From: Tigriopus japonicus
Taxonomy: Eukaryota > Arthropoda > Copepoda > Harpacticoida > Harpacticidae
DNA length: 64,000 nucleotides
NCBI GenBank assembly: GCA_010645155.1
Contig: JAAGOF010000109.1
Span: forward strand, 906,358-970,357
Direction: 5' to 3'
In this document: piece by piece, positions 12,977 to 25,020 of the stretch
Position numbering within the stretch: position 1 is the first letter of the stretch
How the letters are laid out: each line of letters starts with the position of its first letter
The notes under the pieces: model-generated
What the model was told of the DNA's origin: nothing
Databases searched by the model: none
The model's input: the letters and a program-made list of their open reading frames with translations, nothing else
Translations under genes and position numbers: made by a program

Positions 12977-15834
12977 ATGCGAAACTCCAGCATTCTGAAA
13001 TGGGCTCAAAACAACAAGAACAACAAACTAATCAATGGAAAGAAAAACGACAAGAAATGGATCCATCAACCTGCAGCCTTGCAAAACGGCCATGTTGTCT
13101 ACCTAGTCAAGGTGAAATTCAATTAAGTCATGATGAACATAGTATAAAAAACTGATCTATTTTCTTGATTTTCAGTTTTTGGGCAACACGGAAGTAGACA
13201 AGCCTAAAGGAATTGAGGTGGTGAAACAGGGTGTCCAAAAATTGAAGTTCAACCAACAATTGAAAAAAGCTGAAGGTGGCAACAGCAGTGCTAAAACGCC
13301 CAAGGTTGAGATGACCATCTCAGTGGATGGAGTAACCATTCAAGATCCCAAAACCAAGGCCATGATGCATCAATATCCTTTGCATAAGATCTCTTATTGT
13401 GCCGATGATAAGGCTGAGAAACGGTTCTTTAGCTTCATCGCCAAGGAGAACGATTCCAGTCGTCATACTTGCTTCGTATTTGTCAGTGATAAATTGGTAA
13501 GATGGCGATCTTTTAATTTCTTCTAAATCTCGGCAAGCCAAAGAGAAGAAGTTCAAGATGTACAGGTTGAATCATAAAAGAGCTATTTTGCATCTACCAC
13601 TTCAATTTCAATTACATTTTTTTCTCAAATCTGCTACTTTTGCTTCTGTTGCTATTTTAATATAAGTCAAGGCAGTTTTTGGCTTCTTTTTGAGGTTTCT
13701 GATAAAAAGGTATATCAATTGGGTTATTTTTGTTGAACAGAAATTTGGTTTCATTGCTGAGGATACTTGATGAAGCTTTGGATTCCAACATTCTCTTAAT
13801 GAGAAATTTCGATTGAAGCAACTACAACAACAAAGCGTTATATGTATTACAACCAACCAAGGCCTTTTTTGTTCAAATTCATTGAATTATACGTCCGTCA
13901 ATGGAGTCACACACCCTCCATTCAATTAATGTTTCCCATTTTGGTTCCAAAAAACGTTGCAATTTGCTGTTCGTATAAAATTTAACTAAATGGTCTTCGA
14001 TATTCAGGCAGATGCAATCGAAAGGGCAAAACATAATTGATGCTTAACCTCGATCAAAGATCATTACATCTAATGAAAAGATATTCTTCCCTTTATACAA
14101 CAAAAATGAAGGTAGGGATGGTTTTTTAGTTGAAAAAAGTTCTATTTATTTTTTGTCCTTTCCGTACTTATTTCTTTCATCAATTTGATTATCCATGCAA
14201 AATAAGTGAACGGTTGGATGACTTCGTAACCAACCAATCAATGAGATACATTTAGTCAATACACATACAAAATGAATAAAAATGAAAGAATGCGAGCACT
14301 TTATTGATTTTCGAATGATCTATCAAACAACACCAGGAAGCTTGCCACCTTACCGTGAATGCCACAGAGTTTGCTGGATAAAATAAATGCGTTTCAAGGA
14401 CGAACAGACAGTTGTTGCATGATGGTTCGTTCAGCACTGATTCCGTGTTTGTGTCTTTGTTACGTTTATCCCACCGGCTATTTTCCCCAATTCACTGTTT
14501 CCTTCCAAAGAACGTGTCCATTTTTTAGCAACTGAGACCAATATCTTGTACATTTCTTTCAGGCCGAGGAAATCACTTTGACCATTGGTCAGGCATTCGA
14601 GTTGGCCTACAAGAAATTCTTGGACACTTCAGGAAAGGAGAAGGAAGTGAAAAAGGCCCAATTGGTCCAACAAAAGCGCATTACATTTCTCGAAAATGAG
14701 AACGCTGAACTGAAGAAGCGTCTCAAAGATATTGTCAACATCAAAGGGCGTCAAGAGGTCCAGGAATATATGAACAAGAACAACGTAAGTCAAAGGGCTT
14801 GGTATTTACAACTGTTGTTTATGAGGCTTTACGAATTGTGTATTGGGTGATATTTGAATCAGGATAATATGATATGAAGGAGTATCCTGATTACATCTAG
14901 TATGTTGGAATGAAAGCTGGACCAACTACTTTTGAAGACAGAGGATTAATAATTTTCATGAATGAGCATTGGTAAGCAGAGATTTATTAGTTGGAGCCAA
15001 GAGGAAAAATCACAAGAGCACAATGCAAAAAATGCATAACTAGGATTATTCTTAAGCCAAACTGAATTCGTTTTTCTTCGAAGAACACGTCACTACGCAA
15101 AGGATTTGACCCAATAATAATGCATAGTGCATGAATTCTCAGCACATAATGGGTATGGCAATGACATTTTGGACAAACTTAAGCAAATGCTCAATAAAAC
15201 AATGCACTTGAAACTTATCTGAGCAAATATCCTGGATGTGAACATGATTTGTTCTTGCCCTAAAAAATATCGTTTTTTCTAGATTACGGATATTTGTGAA
15301 GTGCGAACAAATGAAAATGACTCCAATTCCTTAAATGGATCGTTGAGCAATGGAAACAGGGGAAACGACAATGATTCCACGAGTTCTAACAAGAAACTGG
15401 ACAAGGATGAGCTGATTAATTTGGACTCGGCCAACAACAAACTGGATGGATTCTCTTTGGACGATCTCCATGATGATGACTTCAACCCACGTGCTTTTGC
15501 GAGTAACTCGGACTCTGAAGACACCGATGAGGCAGATTTCGACCCTCGGGCACCAAAATCCGAACCTCCCACTTTGCATGCTGCCCCATCGGCCCCAGTT
15601 CTCATTTCTCCCCCTCCGGCCATGCCTGCACGCGCTAAATCTCAAAACAATTTTTCGGATTCCATCTTTTCGGCCAATGAGGCTGTGGCCAAGAATCCAT
15701 TTAATGGCGATCCATTTGGGATGTCAACGTTCGAGTCACCGGTTCAATCCCAGAACAACACATTGAATGCTTTTCAAGGAGGAATAAGCATGGGAAACTT
15801 TTCTTTGGATGACCTCGATCCTCTAAAGAAATAG
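12977..15834 (+). CDS. ced-6: CED-6/GULP phagocytosis adaptor, copy B
   Basis: Four coding exons: 12977-13111, 13176-13496, 14563-14784 and 15283-15834. All four have exactly the lengths of copy A (135, 321, 222 and 552 bases), giving 409 residues without indels. The PTB domain, coiled coil and NPF/DPF tail are intact. The first 45 residues are identical to copy A, with only silent changes. Exon 2 differs at few residues (TIQ for TVQ, AMM for TIM, NDSS for GDTN). Exon 3 is the most diverged (VKKAQLVQQKRIT, VNIKGRQEVQE). The middle of exon 4 is about 98% identical at DNA level, while introns are not alignable by eye. The 5'UTR exon follows an acceptor at about 12929. AATAAA is at 15975-15980. 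Both copies look functional. Confidence 0.93.
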
Positions 15835-16209
15835 ATGAGTAATGATGAGCATTTTCGCGTGTAAATCATAGATATGTGAGAGAGTTAAATGAAAATTGTT
15901 GTTCTTGAGTAACCATAATAGTTCCAAACGTGATTATATCTGTCCTATTTTCTGAACATGTTCCTCTGAATCATAATAAACAACGCCATCAAAAAGAAGT
16001 ATCTTCGTTGAATGTAGCGATGGGTCTCTCAATCGAAAGCCGCTGATTAAAAAGTTCTACCGTCCACATTCAAAATTCACCTCAAGGTTATTACTATAAG
16101 AAGGACTAGTAGAATTTCGTGAATTCAGGAATGATTCTGTTTCAAAGGTCTTTGGGTGAGAGAAATGTTCGATCTTTCTCTCAAACTCCGTTGTTTATGG
16201 TGCAGGTCT

Positions 16210-16310
16210 GAGGCTAGTTTTTTTAAGCGCAAAGATCGATCTCAAGATCGAACTTACAGTACTAAAGTACGATCTTAAGATCGATCTTTGCGTCTTAAAA
16301 AACTAGCCTC
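16210..16310. repeat. Perfect-ended 101-bp palindromic repeat
   Basis: The two arms, starting GAGGCTAGTTTTTTTAAGCG and ending in its near complement, pair over about 40 bases. The short centre is around CTTACAGTACTAAAG. Arms contain AAGATCGATCT units. It would form a long hairpin in single-stranded DNA or RNA. It is most likely a small palindromic MITE; it lies in the 3' flank of ced-6 copy B, convergent with the PVF gene. No target duplication was confidently identified. Confidence 0.8.
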
Positions 16311-16919
16311 TGCTTTCGGTCTCGATAGACACGATCAAAACCAAAATTGAAACCAAAATTTTGGCCGAAAGGGGTTTCAGTCAATCGTTAGTCAAAGGCC
16401 AATGCAAACTAAGAACGAAAGAAAGGCTTTTTCCAATTTCTGAAAATTCATTCCTGTTCCTGATTGCTTTAACAAAAATAGGAAATGAAATGAGTTGAGC
16501 GACGGATGCGAAAATCATTAAAACCTTTCCTCAAGTCCAGAGGTATTCTATAAAAGACAAGGTTGACGCCAGGGTAACATAAAATCATTGATTTATTTTG
16601 AAGATGTATTTGCAAAAGGTAACAAAAATGCTGGAATCTAATTATAAATGATCAAAAACCTATCAGGGTTAAAACATATTGTGTGGCCCTGGGGCTACAT
16701 ATTTATTTATAAAAGATAGTGAATTGAACATCAGTATTCCCACCTCAGATCTTGTCATCCCCAATGGATAGTGTGGCCTGCAGTGTTTGGCCAATAACCA
16801 CTTGAAGACAAATGGCATAGGGATGTATTTTAGAGCCAGGCAGCTCGATTGGTTCTCCACCGAGACCGAAATGACAGATTTTTGACCAGTCTCATAACTG
16901 GGCAGAGGACACTAGTCAA

Positions 16920-17819
16920 TCAATCTACGGCGCTCATCGTCCGATTTAAGATATTTTCGTGACTTGGTTTGTTCCAAATTGGTTCCTGACTGTGATGATT
17001 AGGCTCCTCTTCATTCAAACTAAGATTTGAGAAGTTTCGTCGGCTTCGTGAGCGGAAAAGGCCGATTTGCTTCTTGTACATCACATAGCCACCAATGACT
17101 GAGACCACCATACACGTTACCAAGACTATAATGGCTGCCAAAAGTCCTGTTGAGGCCATGGTACTGGTAGGGACGCATTGGCAGGTCTGTGAGAAATCGA
17201 AAATATACCCCGTGGAACACAATTTCCAACTAGTCATGGGGCAAATGCACATACAATTGATGGGATCCCAACGCATGCCCCTAACAATACAACGATTGCG
17301 TTCCTCTTGATCTCGGCAAATGCACTGGCATCCACTGAGAGAATAATACTGATCTTGTCGACAATCCTTGGCTTTCACTGGACAATCGCAACCACAAGTC
17401 ACGTGCTCTTCCACCTCCACGTAACCGCATTGAATCTGAGTCTCGACATGTGGAAATTGGGACAAGACCGTCATGACATCCAGGCGCTTCATACGGGTGG
17501 AGGTGGGAATACATCGATGAGAATGCATATGACAACTTCCACCGCATCGCTTGACCGGTGCAAAGTCAGGGATCACTTGAATTATGTTACTGGCATTAGA
17601 CATGTGATGTCGAAGGTCCACCAGAGCTTCTCGAGGTCGGCAATTGGTCACTGATTCTACTATGTTTCTCTGTTGGTCGGGGGTACATGAGCCTTGACTC
17701 ACGTAGTCCACGGCTTCGGTGCTGGACACCCCTTGCTTCCAGTAAGAAAGATGTAACAGGAGTAACGTCAAGTTCATGCTGAATCTCAACATTGGGCGAG
17801 ATTTCTTGAAGCGTCTCAT
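16920..17819 (-). CDS. Membrane-anchored PVF/VEGF-like growth factor
   Basis: A single-exon reading frame of 299 residues from the ATG at 17819. The frame stays open upstream to 17984, but that start would bury the signal peptide; ATGs at 17792 or 17777 are also possible. Residues about 15-30 form a hydrophobic signal segment (MNLTLLLLHLSYW). The PDGF/VEGF cystine-knot region spans about 60-146, with NCRPRE, RCGGSC, a CIPTST segment and CGCDC. A second cysteine-rich stretch follows at about 147-216, with CQCIC, CMCIC and CQC motifs like the CxCxC repeats of VEGF-C and some insect Pvfs. Residues about 224-246 are a transmembrane helix, followed by a basic, then acidic, 50-residue tail. The family signals through PVR/VEGFR-type receptor tyrosine kinases. 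Candidate minus-strand AATAAA signals lie near 16592 and 16699. Confidence 0.82.
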   Translation of the reverse strand: MRRFKKSRPMLRFSMNLTLLLLHLSYWKQGVSSTEAVDYVSQGSCTPDQQRNIVESVTNCRPREALVDLRHHMSNASNIIQVIPDFAPVKRCGGSCHMHSHRCIPTSTRMKRLDVMTVLSQFPHVETQIQCGYVEVEEHVTCGCDCPVKAKDCRQDQYYSLSGCQCICRDQEERNRCIVRGMRWDPINCMCICPMTSWKLCSTGYIFDFSQTCQCVPTSTMASTGLLAAIIVLVTCMVVSVIGGYVMYKKQIGLFRSRSRRNFSNLSLNEEEPNHHSQEPIWNKPSHENILNRTMSAVD

Positions 17820-17984
17820 TTTATTGAAGGCTGTCCTGAAGAACAGAGAAGGAGATACACTTGACAAAATAAACGAGTTCAGGAGCTTCATAACTTTTAA
17901 AATAACACAGAGGAAAGCACAGATTTTTGGGATCTTGATGGACAAAGAACTCCCTCCAAAGGCTACGAAAAACTGGGTGCTCAA

Positions 17985-19757
17985 AACAAGTAGTGAGCTT
18001 TATATTGATAAGATTACGATACACTGTACCGTACTAGTTGGTGGAAGATTGAGCTCCCAAACCACAACGAGACAGAATCATAAAACACCTCACTGTAAAA
18101 AATACGAGATCCTTGTCTTCAGTATTCAAATTGGAATTATCAGTATGCTAAACTAACCTTACACAAAATTATCGCAATGTCGCAAAAGTATGAACTTGAT
18201 CATTAGGAAGTACTCCAAATGTATGCTCATTTTTTCAGCGTTAGTTGGGGCACGAGTGTTTATTGTAAAGTCCACGTTGATCAAATGTTTTTACTTCCAG
18301 AGAAGTTCTGATTTCCAGCCCCAAGATGAATAGATTATTTTGATCAGTGAATATAAGCCATGAATGAAGGCAATGAGAATAAGAAAGGATCGTCATTGCG
18401 GAATTGGGCGCATCCCCTGGTGCCAACGGACTGTTGAGCCTGAGTAAACATTTCCAAAGAAACGAAACAGACTTTTCACAGTCCAAGACTTGGCACGTAT
18501 CTTCAAGAATCTTCCAGAATCAGTCCCAGACCTTTTGACTCATGGTGAAATCCCAAAGGATTTAGTATAAAATTGACGGGTGTTACGGGTCGATCCCAGG
18601 GATGTTTTCATTGATAGTACTCTTGACATTATGGTTTGCAACCTCCTTTGAAGGACTCCTTTCAGAAAACAAATATGCTAAAGGTACAACAAGTCAGAGA
18701 GTACGTACACATGTCTTCTTAAATAAATAGCAGGGATTTTCCCGTCAATCAGAAGTTGAGCAATAGCATACCAAAATAAAGTCAAAATATCCAATCTCCA
18801 GTACAAAATCAGAACATCGGCTCTGTCTTAAAACTATACTGTGTTTTTATACTATGTCGAACTAAAATGTCTCTTTGACGTTAGCATTTGTAACATCATC
18901 CACTGAAAGACGGTCTTTCCCAATTGACCCAGTGTTGTATAGACTTATATGTATGTTTGTTTCTATTACTGATTACTACAGGCTGGAAAAGATGTTGGGA
19001 AAAATGTCAAAAAAAAAGTTTTTAGGTTAGAAATATGGCCAAAAAGATTTTTTTCATCAAAAAATGGCCCAAAAAATTCTTTAAATTTGTCACTTAAAAG
19101 GCCAAAAACTTTTGTTCTCGATCTTTGATCCAGAAAAATTTGACGACCTTTTTTTACCGGTAGGTCTGATTTAAATTTAAAAAAGTGTTTTGGGTCTGAA
19201 AAACGCAAAAAAAAGTTTTCTACTTAAAATTTCGATTCTTTGCGAAAATAAGTTAAGAATAGGTGGTAAAACCCCAAAAAAGTTTTTCCGAGCCGAAAAG
19301 GCAAAAAAGTTTTTTTTTTTGGTAAAAACTTTTTAATCCTCGCTCTAATGATTACGTTGAGGTACTATCTAACTAAGTACATACATGTATTTTGTTCAAA
19401 TAAAGGGAAGGGAGGGGTAATGCCCAATTAAAATTGGAAATTGACGAGAAATTAGGTAAGCAACGGGGGACAGATTATCTGTATGTGATTGATGAATTGA
19501 GCTTTTTCTGTCAGATACGCAACTGTGCGTAACTACAACCTCAAACATGACTTTCTGTTTTTGAAGGAAAAATGATCACAAAACGGAATCAATGCAAACT
19601 TTGTTGCGGTCACTTTGATTCTCCTTGAAAAATCTTCAATTCTTGTTACATTTTTAGATGATTTATAATTACCAATATCGCCAAACAAGTGATTTATTTA
19701 GTGAAAGAAATTGCATTTTGCCCTTTGCTACGGATGAATTTAAATTATACTCGTTTA
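17985..19757. other. Intergenic, no gene recognised; A/T-run-rich patch
   Basis: No motif-bearing ORF was seen. From about 18990 to 19330 the sequence is dominated by alternating A and T runs in a GGCAAAAAAGTTTTT-like pattern, probably an old repeat related in composition to the hAT-like elements elsewhere in the window. The rest is unremarkable AT-rich DNA that would include the promoter of the minus-strand PVF gene. Confidence 0.4.
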
Positions 19758-20642
19758 CGAGGGGTATACCAAAGAGAATGCCAACGACCTTGTAATTTTT
19801 GATCCACACAACCAATTTTAAAAAATCAAGCATCACACAAAATTTCAGAGTTTTGTCTACAAAATTTGTTTCATAAACATTTTTGACAACCCTGTTTTTG
19901 ACCCCATTTGACCGTCAAAAAAGGTGAATTGAGCGCCCCCCCCCTCCCCCTGAAATTTTGCCAAACGGTCTCCATGCGCAACCTCGTCTTTACTTTGTAC
20001 AAGGCCAATAAGATCATAAAAAGTAAAAAAAAATGAATGGTATGTACAGAGTCAAAGCTTTCCGTTTTTGTCAAGTTTGCCGACTTTGACCAAAAGCTAA
20101 GAAAGATGATGGCGCAAAAAGTCAATGAAGTCAATATTTGAAGAAATGTGTTTGGGTTGACAATGTTGAGCCTGTGGGGGACCCTTCTGAATCAAAGCAC
20201 TTGATCATTTTGACGATTCCATCAAAGGTTGCTTTTTCTTGTGGTTTAGTCCAAAAGATCCTGAAGCCTTATTTGTGCCTCACATGATCGCTGGAAGAAG
20301 GGTGTCACTTTTTTACGCTCAAAAAAACGAAGACCAAGGTCTTCATGATACACAAAAGGTGCCAAATATTGGACTGATGATCATTGTTCCCATTCAGGAA
20401 AAAAATGGAAAACAATGACATTCAGGACCTGCAGGGCTTCTAGAAAACTCCCATAGGGGTCAGCAAAAACTACCATCCAAAAGATCCCTTTGCTACGTGC
20501 TTCAAGGAGCAAGTGTACCTTTGAAAATTGGTTTCATCTCGAGTTTTGATCATGTCCAGAAATAACTTTTAATGAATTGTTAGATAAATCATACTGTTCT
20601 CAAGTTATTACACCATTTGCATTCTTTTTGGTACGCCCCTCG
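19758..20642. mobile_element. Decayed mariner-like (Tc1/mariner) element
   Basis: The two ends are inverted: CGAGGGG followed by GTATACCAAAGAGAATGCCA on the left, and TGCATTCTTTTTGGTACGCC followed by CCTCG on the right. Each end is flanked by a TA dinucleotide (19756-19757 and 20643-20644), the Tc1/mariner target duplication. The CGAGGGG...ACCAAAAAG terminus is typical of mariner families. At 885 bases it is shorter than a full mariner (about 1.3 kb). No intact transposase frame was seen, so it is an internally deleted or heavily mutated copy. Confidence 0.75.
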
Positions 20643-20644
20643 TA

Positions 20645-22990
20645 ATACAGTTAAGCGATGAAAGAACAACGCACTTAAACCATAGCTTAAACTTATACGT
20701 ATATGTTCGTTTCAAAAGAAATTCTTTGTCTCAGTAAAGCTAGTATTGCTATGAAATTTTGCAAAAATAATTGTCAAGGGTCGACTTTCACTTGGTCTCG
20801 TTTTGAACAACCTTTGCATAAGACATAAGGAAATTGGTTACATCGAATAAGAACAAGGGAATGGTTTGGACAATAACTCAGGTTAACACGCGCAAAATTA
20901 ACATTGTTTACTCAAATCAGCACCATGTCGCATTAAGGTGGGCGTGGTATATTGTTTACCTACCTCTTTAAGAGAAACTACGTCAAAGGGCACTTATCGA
21001 TCCTTGTGAAACACATTGTCTCTGAATAGTGAACGTTAAAAATTCTCTCAATGCCTTATGTAGGTAGGATATGCGTCGTCCTTCACTAAGTATTTGCTAA
21101 GTGACATAGATGGCAAATCTCCGGTAAAGATCAGTCACTGTACCGCGAGGATAAGGATACGGAAGCGGATCCTGAATTTTGATGTTATTAATGAATGTCC
21201 TGAATGTTTGTGGATAAAAATCTATTCATTAGGTTCTAGTATTCCGCAAAAGAAAACTTTGGGCGTATGACAGGACAGGCTTTGAACATGTAGAGGGGCA
21301 GAATGTTCCAAAAATCGCGCCTTTGACGTTTTTAGTGTTTGAAGTTTTCGAGTTTTCGATTACCCTTTAGCACAAAATACGCCAACACTTTGCTCTGCTT
21401 TTTACTTAGTCAGCTTTCGGAAAATACTTACTCAAAAACAACGAAGTAGAAAGCGGTGAGGAGAAGGGGATAAATTTTGATCTTGACTTATCACCAGTCA
21501 AATAATGGGATTCTTTGCAAGGTGATTTCAGAGAAAACCAGCCTGACTTTTTTGTTGGTAGGTTAATCAAATTGGAAGGCCATGAAAATAAAAAAAGAAA
21601 CGCAATATATAAATGGCAGTGTTTCCTACTTAATTGAAGATAGAAGGCTAAGGGTTAGTGAATATATTTTGGGGCAGTTGGTACTATTTTGGCATGCTCA
21701 TTGTTTCATTATCAATCAATTTTTATTGCCAGCCCAGGTTATTCTTAAGCCAGAAGATTGTTTTTGAGAGGACCTTGCTTTTTCGTTTAATATTGGTAAT
21801 TTTATTTAATTCTTTTAAAGAATATTTTTTTGATGGTTTACTTTCATATCGTAGTTTGTCCCATGCATTCCACAGCCATGATGGAATGATGCATCTTATA
21901 TATTCATTTTTACTTTGCTTGGTTTTCAATCACAGGTGTCAGAGGAGAAGGTTCAAAATCATTCAACCTTCAATCCAACTTCACGTTGAAAGATTATTGC
22001 TGTTTTGCATGACTTACCTCAAAGTGTATCCATTTATTGTTTAAAATTTCAAGAAGTAATTGCACTTCTATAACAGGAACACAAAATCTTTTTATTTTAT
22101 TTTTTCTCTAAATGGCAAGGTCAGCATTTGGTTGGGGAAAATCAAATGAAAGTTCGCCTTTTCCTTTCAAAACTTACAAATGTTCAAGAAAACAAAATCT
22201 ATCATAAGCTCCTACATCCACACCACGTTCCATATTCTCTCTGTGACCAAGAAGATTTTTCCTATCGCTAACTTAATTTTTTCCTTCCAGATTATGTTCA
22301 CAAAATGATCAGATTTGAAAACAAAAATCAGTCCTCAAACATTTTTTATCCTGTAACCAATCAAAAAGACTGTTTTGAATATTGAGATCAGAGTGAACAT
22401 CAACGTCCGACATGGTCTGTAAACTTAGATACCTGAAACTGAATATGAAGACCTCCTTTCATCATTCAGGCTTTCACAATTTCTTTTATTATTAAGCCTT
22501 ATGGAAATGCACCGAGAAATATCATTACTCGATGCATTGTTTTACCGCCAAATTCAAAGATATTTCAAAACAATCTGCTGATGAGCCACACTTCCTTTCT
22601 TTCTTTAGTGTCCGACTGTCCGCTGTTGCTTCACTGAACTCAGGGTCCCTAAACCTTATTTATTCAATTTTGAAAATTAGTCAATAACGAAGGCAAAATA
22701 TTGTTTGTCTCCCAATAAAAACTAGTTGCAATCAAAAATCTGACAATGTATTCCACGAATCACCAAAATATCACAACCATCATTTCAACCCTGACAAAGC
22801 CATTCTTCAGTTTAGTATCGCTAAGTACATTTTGCCCGTTATTAAAAATCAATTCCTCTTTTCAATATTAAAATCATTTACATATTCTCCATTTCGTTCA
22901 ACTCTAACTTCCAAAAATCAATCCAACCTCCTTTTTCCTTCACCTCCACTTTTTATCTTCACGCAACCTCAAGTTCAGCTTAAGGCTCAT
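20645..22990. other. Intergenic, no gene recognised
   Basis: AT-rich sequence without a motif-bearing ORF, RNA gene or clear transposon end. ORFs such as 21658-22044 are hydrophobic by composition (T-rich DNA) and have no family signature. The last part leads into the RpS15A promoter. Confidence 0.4.
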
Positions 22991-23042
22991 TTCCGTTTCT
23001 TCTGCCTCTTTCTATTTGCTGTGGCCGCAAACACACGCATAG
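22991..23042 (+). promoter_or_regulatory. Probable RpS15A noncoding first exon with pyrimidine-rich (TOP-like) start
   Basis: A pyrimidine-rich stretch (TTTCTTCTGCCTCTTTCTAT) precedes a short exon-like segment ending CGCATAG at a GTAAGT donor (23043). The matching acceptor would be at 23575, ten bases before the RpS15A ATG. Ribosomal-protein mRNAs usually begin with a 5' terminal oligopyrimidine tract, so this is a plausible transcription start region. The exact start is inferred. Confidence 0.5.
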
Positions 23043-23584
23043 GTAAGTGCTCCGGGAAAAATCTCTGAAAATTTCTGCCATCTTACTATCTATCGCACAT
23101 CTCTACCCATTTTTTCCACCTCCGATCTTTCGTGAATCAATCAAGAACTCCTGAGCTTCTCTAGACAAGGATACTAGCGGGAAATTTAAGTTTGTTGGTA
23201 CAAATCAATCGAAGGCGTTCTGTTACAAATCACTTTAGACATCGCCTATCCTTAGGAGAGATAATCTATATTTAAATTCAACCGTACTGCACGACTTTAA
23301 GTTGAGCTTCGTTAAGGTGTTTGAACTTCGTTGAATTTATGGCGAATTAAGTCATTCCAAGCTTCTTCGGTTTAAAGTTAGTTTAGGCGTAACTCTTCAC
23401 TTCAGAATATGATTAAGCAGATACATGTGAATCCCATCCGAGCAAAGAACAAATGAGTGGATCCTACAAGAACTCTTAATTCCCGTTGTTGGTCACCCAG
23501 TCCATAAAGCTCGGTGGTTCTTGGTTCCACTCCTCTCTAGCAATCCCTCATTCCAACCAACTCTTCTACCTGCAGACCTTCACC

Positions 23585-24251
23585 ATGGTGTTGATGAACT
23601 CCCTGGCTGCGGCCTTAAAATCCATTAACAATGCCGAGAAGCGAGGCAAGCGTCAGGTGCTCCTCCGACCCAATTCCAAGGTGGTGGTTCGATTCCTGAC
23701 CGTCATGATGAAGCACGGTTACATCGGCGAGTTCGAGATCGTGGACGATCATCGCGGTGGCAAGATCGTGGTGAACTTGACCGGACGCCTCAACAAATGC
23801 GGTGTAATCTCGCCCCGATTCGATGTCGGGATCCGAGACATCGAGAAGTGGACCAACAACCTCCTGCCTTCCAGACAGTTCGGGTAAGCATGGGAATAGG
23901 AAATGGATCATTGCACGGGCTCCTCCATTTCGCCACGCTCCCTGACCGTCCATTTGTGACCCAGGCGAGTGCCAGAAATTCTGAATTTCAATTCTTGGAG
24001 GAGAGAAAAAGCGATATAGGAAGCATCGACCCACACTATTGGGATCAATGTGCCGTAAATATACGCGACAATTTAAGTCAATTTATGAAACTATGAATAC
24101 CATCGAGAAGAAATGCATGAGTGGGGAAAATAACAAAGTTTGATTTCATCGTTACAGATTCATTGTGATGACCACATCCGGAGGGATCATGGACCACGAA
24201 GAAGCCCGTCGCAAGCATCTTGGAGGCAAGATCCTGGGATTCTTCTTCTGA
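23585..24251 (+). CDS. RpS15A: 40S ribosomal protein S15a (uS8)
   Basis: Two coding exons, 23585-23883 and 24158-24251, give 130 residues, the normal length for this protein. It starts [20 protein letters not shown] and ends GGKILGFFF, both characteristic of eukaryotic S15a. The split glycine codon (GG|A) at the junction joins RQFG to [10 protein letters not shown]. It is a component of the small ribosomal subunit near the decoding/platform region. The ATG has a strong CACC context. A 5'UTR intron of about 530 bases (23043-23575) is likely. An AATAAA lies 40 bases after the stop (24292-24297). Exon 1 is more GC-rich and codon-optimised than the surroundings, as expected for a highly expressed gene. 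Confidence 0.97.
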
Positions 24252-24548
24252 TTCGCTAATCTTGTTGATGCCACTCAAACTTATGATGGCCAATAAAGCC
24301 TGGAAACAAAAACCCAACCTCGTGTCGTCGATTGTCCCCAAGGACATGCATACCTTGCCACTGCTGCTCCCTCCCTCTGCAAAGTAATTGAAGTAGAATG
24401 GGGGAGCAAACCAAGATAATCCAAGATTGGTGGCAAGAATGCAGACAAGTTCTGGACCTCTCCTGTTGGTTGTCTTAAAAAGTGGGAAGGTATCACATGT
24501 TCTTGGGTAACTGCATTTCCGTTCATCATTAGCTAGGTGTACTTTCAG

Positions 24549-25020
24549 ACGAGGACCAGTTTGGTTAATTGGAAACGCCGCCACTTCATTGAAGGTGAGT
24601 CGAAGTCCTTTTTACTTCTAAATTGGTTAAATAATGATGAAGCATTTTGAGCTTTATGCTTGATTTTCTGTGATTGTTCAATGATAGGCCTGAAATTGTA
24701 CTTTCTTTATCTTAATGCAATTTACTTTAAGTATCGCGTTACTCACAGATTCCTTCTATTTCAGACCTGGAAAGACTCAAACCAATAAAGGCACCCTTTT
24801 CCCGTCAAAGGTGAGATATCCTGAATTTGAAATTGACCTTAACAACTCTGATGACAACTTCTGTATGATACAACTTGCTGCTCAATATACAAGGCTTAAT
24901 CTTTTCTGAAAATTCAAGTGAACCGAGAACGAACTTATTGAGGTAACCTATGTTTCATTTGATTCTTTTCTTTTTCAGGTAAGCAACATGTGAAATTGTC
25001 GAACTGATCTGAAAAATAAA
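24549..25020 (+). other. Unassigned small exons with an open frame (possible C-terminus of an unidentified transcript)
   Basis: Two 46-base segments (24549-24594 and 24765-24810) are each flanked by pyrimidine-rich TTTCAG acceptors and GTGAG donors. A third acceptor at 24978 leads to a segment with AATAAA at about 25015. Joined, they read through in one frame only (TRTSLVNWKRRHFIEDLERL, then KPIKAPFSRQR and stop). No upstream exon or family could be identified. The alternative is an extended alternative 3' end of RpS15A. The second segment itself contains AATAAA. Confidence 0.3.

Noticed and set aside
24078..24584. 168-residue minus-strand ORF over RpS15A exon 2
   Set aside because: Antisense shadow of a coding exon and its flank; no motif, and the plus strand explains the sequence.
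24630..24912. Possible C/D-box snoRNAs after RpS15A (TGATGA and CTGA boxes near 24633-24693 and 24851-24909)
   Set aside because: Boxes are present, but no closing terminal stem adjacent to the C and D boxes could be found.
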